From NCBI GenBank assembly GCA_025353235.1, contig JANXQZ010000613.1, positions 1 to 6,972 of the forward strand: DNA of 6,972 bases. The letters are read 5' to 3'. Positions 5,974-6,972 of the stretch are shown in pieces. The notes beneath the pieces are model-generated. The model was given only the letters and a program-made list of their open reading frames with translations, did not search any database and had not been told where the DNA came from. A program made the position numbers and the translations under genes. The stretch's first letter is position 1; each line of letters opens with the position of its first letter. Source of the DNA: Bryobacterales bacterium. GTDB taxonomy: Bacteria > Acidobacteriota > Terriglobia > Bryobacterales > Bryobacteraceae.

Positions 5974-6972
5974 ATGTCAAAATTGTCGATTCGCGATTTG
6001 GACTTGCAGGGCAAAGTTGTCTTTATTCGCGTGGATTTTAATGTACCGCTGGCGAAAGGCGGGCAAGAGATCACCAGCGATAAGCGCATCAAAGCATCGC
6101 TGCCCAGCATTCAATACGCTCTGGACCATGGGGCGGGTCTCATCTTGGCAAGTCATCTCGGGCGGCCCGATGGCAAGCAGAACCCTGAGATGAGTCTCAA
6201 GCCGGTGGCTAAACGACTGCAAGAACTGCTGAAGCATCCGGTGAGGATGGCAGCTGATTGCGTGGGTCCGGAAGTAGAAGCGATGCGTCCGAAGCCTGGC
6301 GAAGTTCTGCTCCTGGAGAACCTTCGGTTCCATATCGAGGAAGAGAAGAACGACCCTGCATTTTCCAAAAAGCTGGCCGCGCTTTGCGATTTGTACGTGA
6401 ACGACGCATTCGGCTCCGCCCATCGCGCTCATGCGTCCACGGTAGGCATGATTCAGTTTGTTCCGCAGGCGGCTGCCGGCCTGCTTATGGACAAGGAACT
6501 CGAATATCTAAACCGAGTGACGAAGAATCCCGATCGGCCCTGCGTGGCGATTCTGGGCGGGGCAAAGGTCTCCGACAAGATTGGCGTGATTGAGAATCTG
6601 ATGAAGTTTGTCGACCAGCTCATGATCGGCGGCGCAATGGCTTACACGTTCATGCAGGCCAAGAACGAACCAACCGGCAAATCGCTGGTTGAGCCTAATA
6701 AAATCGATCTGGCCAAGGACTTGCTCGCACGCGCAGGCGGCAAGATTCACCTTCCCGTGGACCACGTGGTCGCTGCCGAACTGAAGGAAGGCGCGGCCAG
6801 CCAAACCGTGGAGACGATTCCCGACGGCATGATGGGACTCGATATCGGCCCCAAGACGATTGCGCTTTACGAGGGCTTCATCGCGAGCGCCCGGACCATC
6901 ATCTGGAACGGACCAATGGGAGTGTTCGAAACGCCCCCGTTCGACAAGGGCACGATGGCTTTGGCGCATGCC
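5974..6972 (+). CDS. pgk: Phosphoglycerate kinase (3' partial)
   Basis: Pgk transfers the acyl phosphate of 1,3-bisphosphoglycerate to ADP, making ATP and 3-phosphoglycerate in glycolysis, and runs in reverse in gluconeogenesis. The frame is open from ATG 5974 to the right edge, giving 333 residues; the family is usually about 390-400, so roughly 60 C-terminal residues, including the Gly-rich GGGD nucleotide motif, lie outside. Visible hallmarks are [10 protein letters not shown] (17-26), SHLGRP (60-65) for 3-phosphoglycerate binding, LLENLRFH (113-120), [14 protein letters not shown] (143-156) with Arg151, [16 protein letters not shown] (194-209) and [10 protein letters not shown] (310-319). 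The N-terminal domain, hinge and most of the C-terminal domain are therefore intact. No clear Shine-Dalgarno precedes the ATG. Its upstream neighbour is nuoB, 62 bp away on the same strand, rather than the gap gene that often precedes pgk. Confidence 0.97.
   Translation, partial: MSKLSIRDLDLQGKVVFIRVDFNVPLAKGGQEITSDKRIKASLPSIQYALDHGAGLILASHLGRPDGKQNPEMSLKPVAKRLQELLKHPVRMAADCVGPEVEAMRPKPGEVLLLENLRFHIEEEKNDPAFSKKLAALCDLYVNDAFGSAHRAHASTVGMIQFVPQAAAGLLMDKELEYLNRVTKNPDRPCVAILGGAKVSDKIGVIENLMKFVDQLMIGGAMAYTFMQAKNEPTGKSLVEPNKIDLAKDLLARAGGKIHLPVDHVVAAELKEGAASQTVETIPDGMMGLDIGPKTIALYEGFIASARTIIWNGPMGVFETPPFDKGTMALAHA

Noticed and set aside
5977..6432. 151-codon - strand open frame opposite pgk
   Set aside because: It is a shadow of the clearly coding pgk frame, with no recognisable protein features and no start signal.
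6508..6969. 153-codon - strand open frame opposite the 3' part of pgk
   Set aside because: It lies wholly within the conserved pgk coding region; its length follows from codon bias on the other strand.
1..6972. CRISPR arrays, insertion sequences, tRNA genes or phage-like modules
   Set aside because: I saw no direct-repeat arrays, transposase-like frames or terminal inverted repeats, tRNA-like cloverleaf or composition break; nearly all bases fall in housekeeping genes.

Overview
The window is an ordinary bacterial chromosomal segment. It carries housekeeping genes packed tightly on both strands, with no sign of mobile DNA, CRISPR, rRNA or tRNA. The base composition is moderately GC-rich and even throughout. 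Gene content and protein flavour (for example the NuoB variant and the left-edge protein ending in Trp-rich WWRHWKSRL) suggest an Acidobacteriota-like soil bacterium. That assignment is inference from memory, not a search result.

Layout: (1) 1-300, + strand, the C-terminal end of an unrecognised protein that enters from the left edge. (2) 301-386, an intergenic region holding a near-consensus sigma-70 promoter (TTGACG, 17-bp spacer, TACAAT). (3) 387-3120, + strand, a heat-shock cluster hrcA-grpE-dnaJ, with a 41-bp gap between hrcA and grpE and an ATGA overlap between grpE and dnaJ. No dnaK gene is present. (4) 3108-5345, - strand, a complete GH77 4-alpha-glucanotransferase (malQ) converging on dnaJ with a 13-bp overlap. 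A perfect 10-bp hairpin sits inside the malQ 3' coding end, just past the dnaJ stop. (5) 5360-5911, + strand, a stand-alone nuoB (Complex I N2 cluster subunit), divergent from malQ across only 14 bp. (6) 5912-5973, a short spacer with a GAAA-loop hairpin. (7) 5974-6972, + strand, pgk (phosphoglycerate kinase), cut by the right edge.

How the genes work together: HrcA represses chaperone genes, and GrpE and DnaJ are the exchange factor and J-protein co-chaperones of a DnaK encoded elsewhere. MalQ feeds alpha-glucan carbon towards glycolysis, Pgk is a glycolytic ATP-producing step, and NuoB belongs to the respiratory NADH dehydrogenase. The last three appear to be neighbours rather than one pathway operon.

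I did not find a convincing novel system. The points worth a second look are organisational: the dnaK-less hrcA operon without a visible CIRCE operator, the terminator-like hairpin embedded in malQ, the 14-bp divergent malQ/nuoB start region with a possible leaderless nuoB transcript, the orphan nuoB, and the lack of clear Shine-Dalgarno sequences at all six starts.
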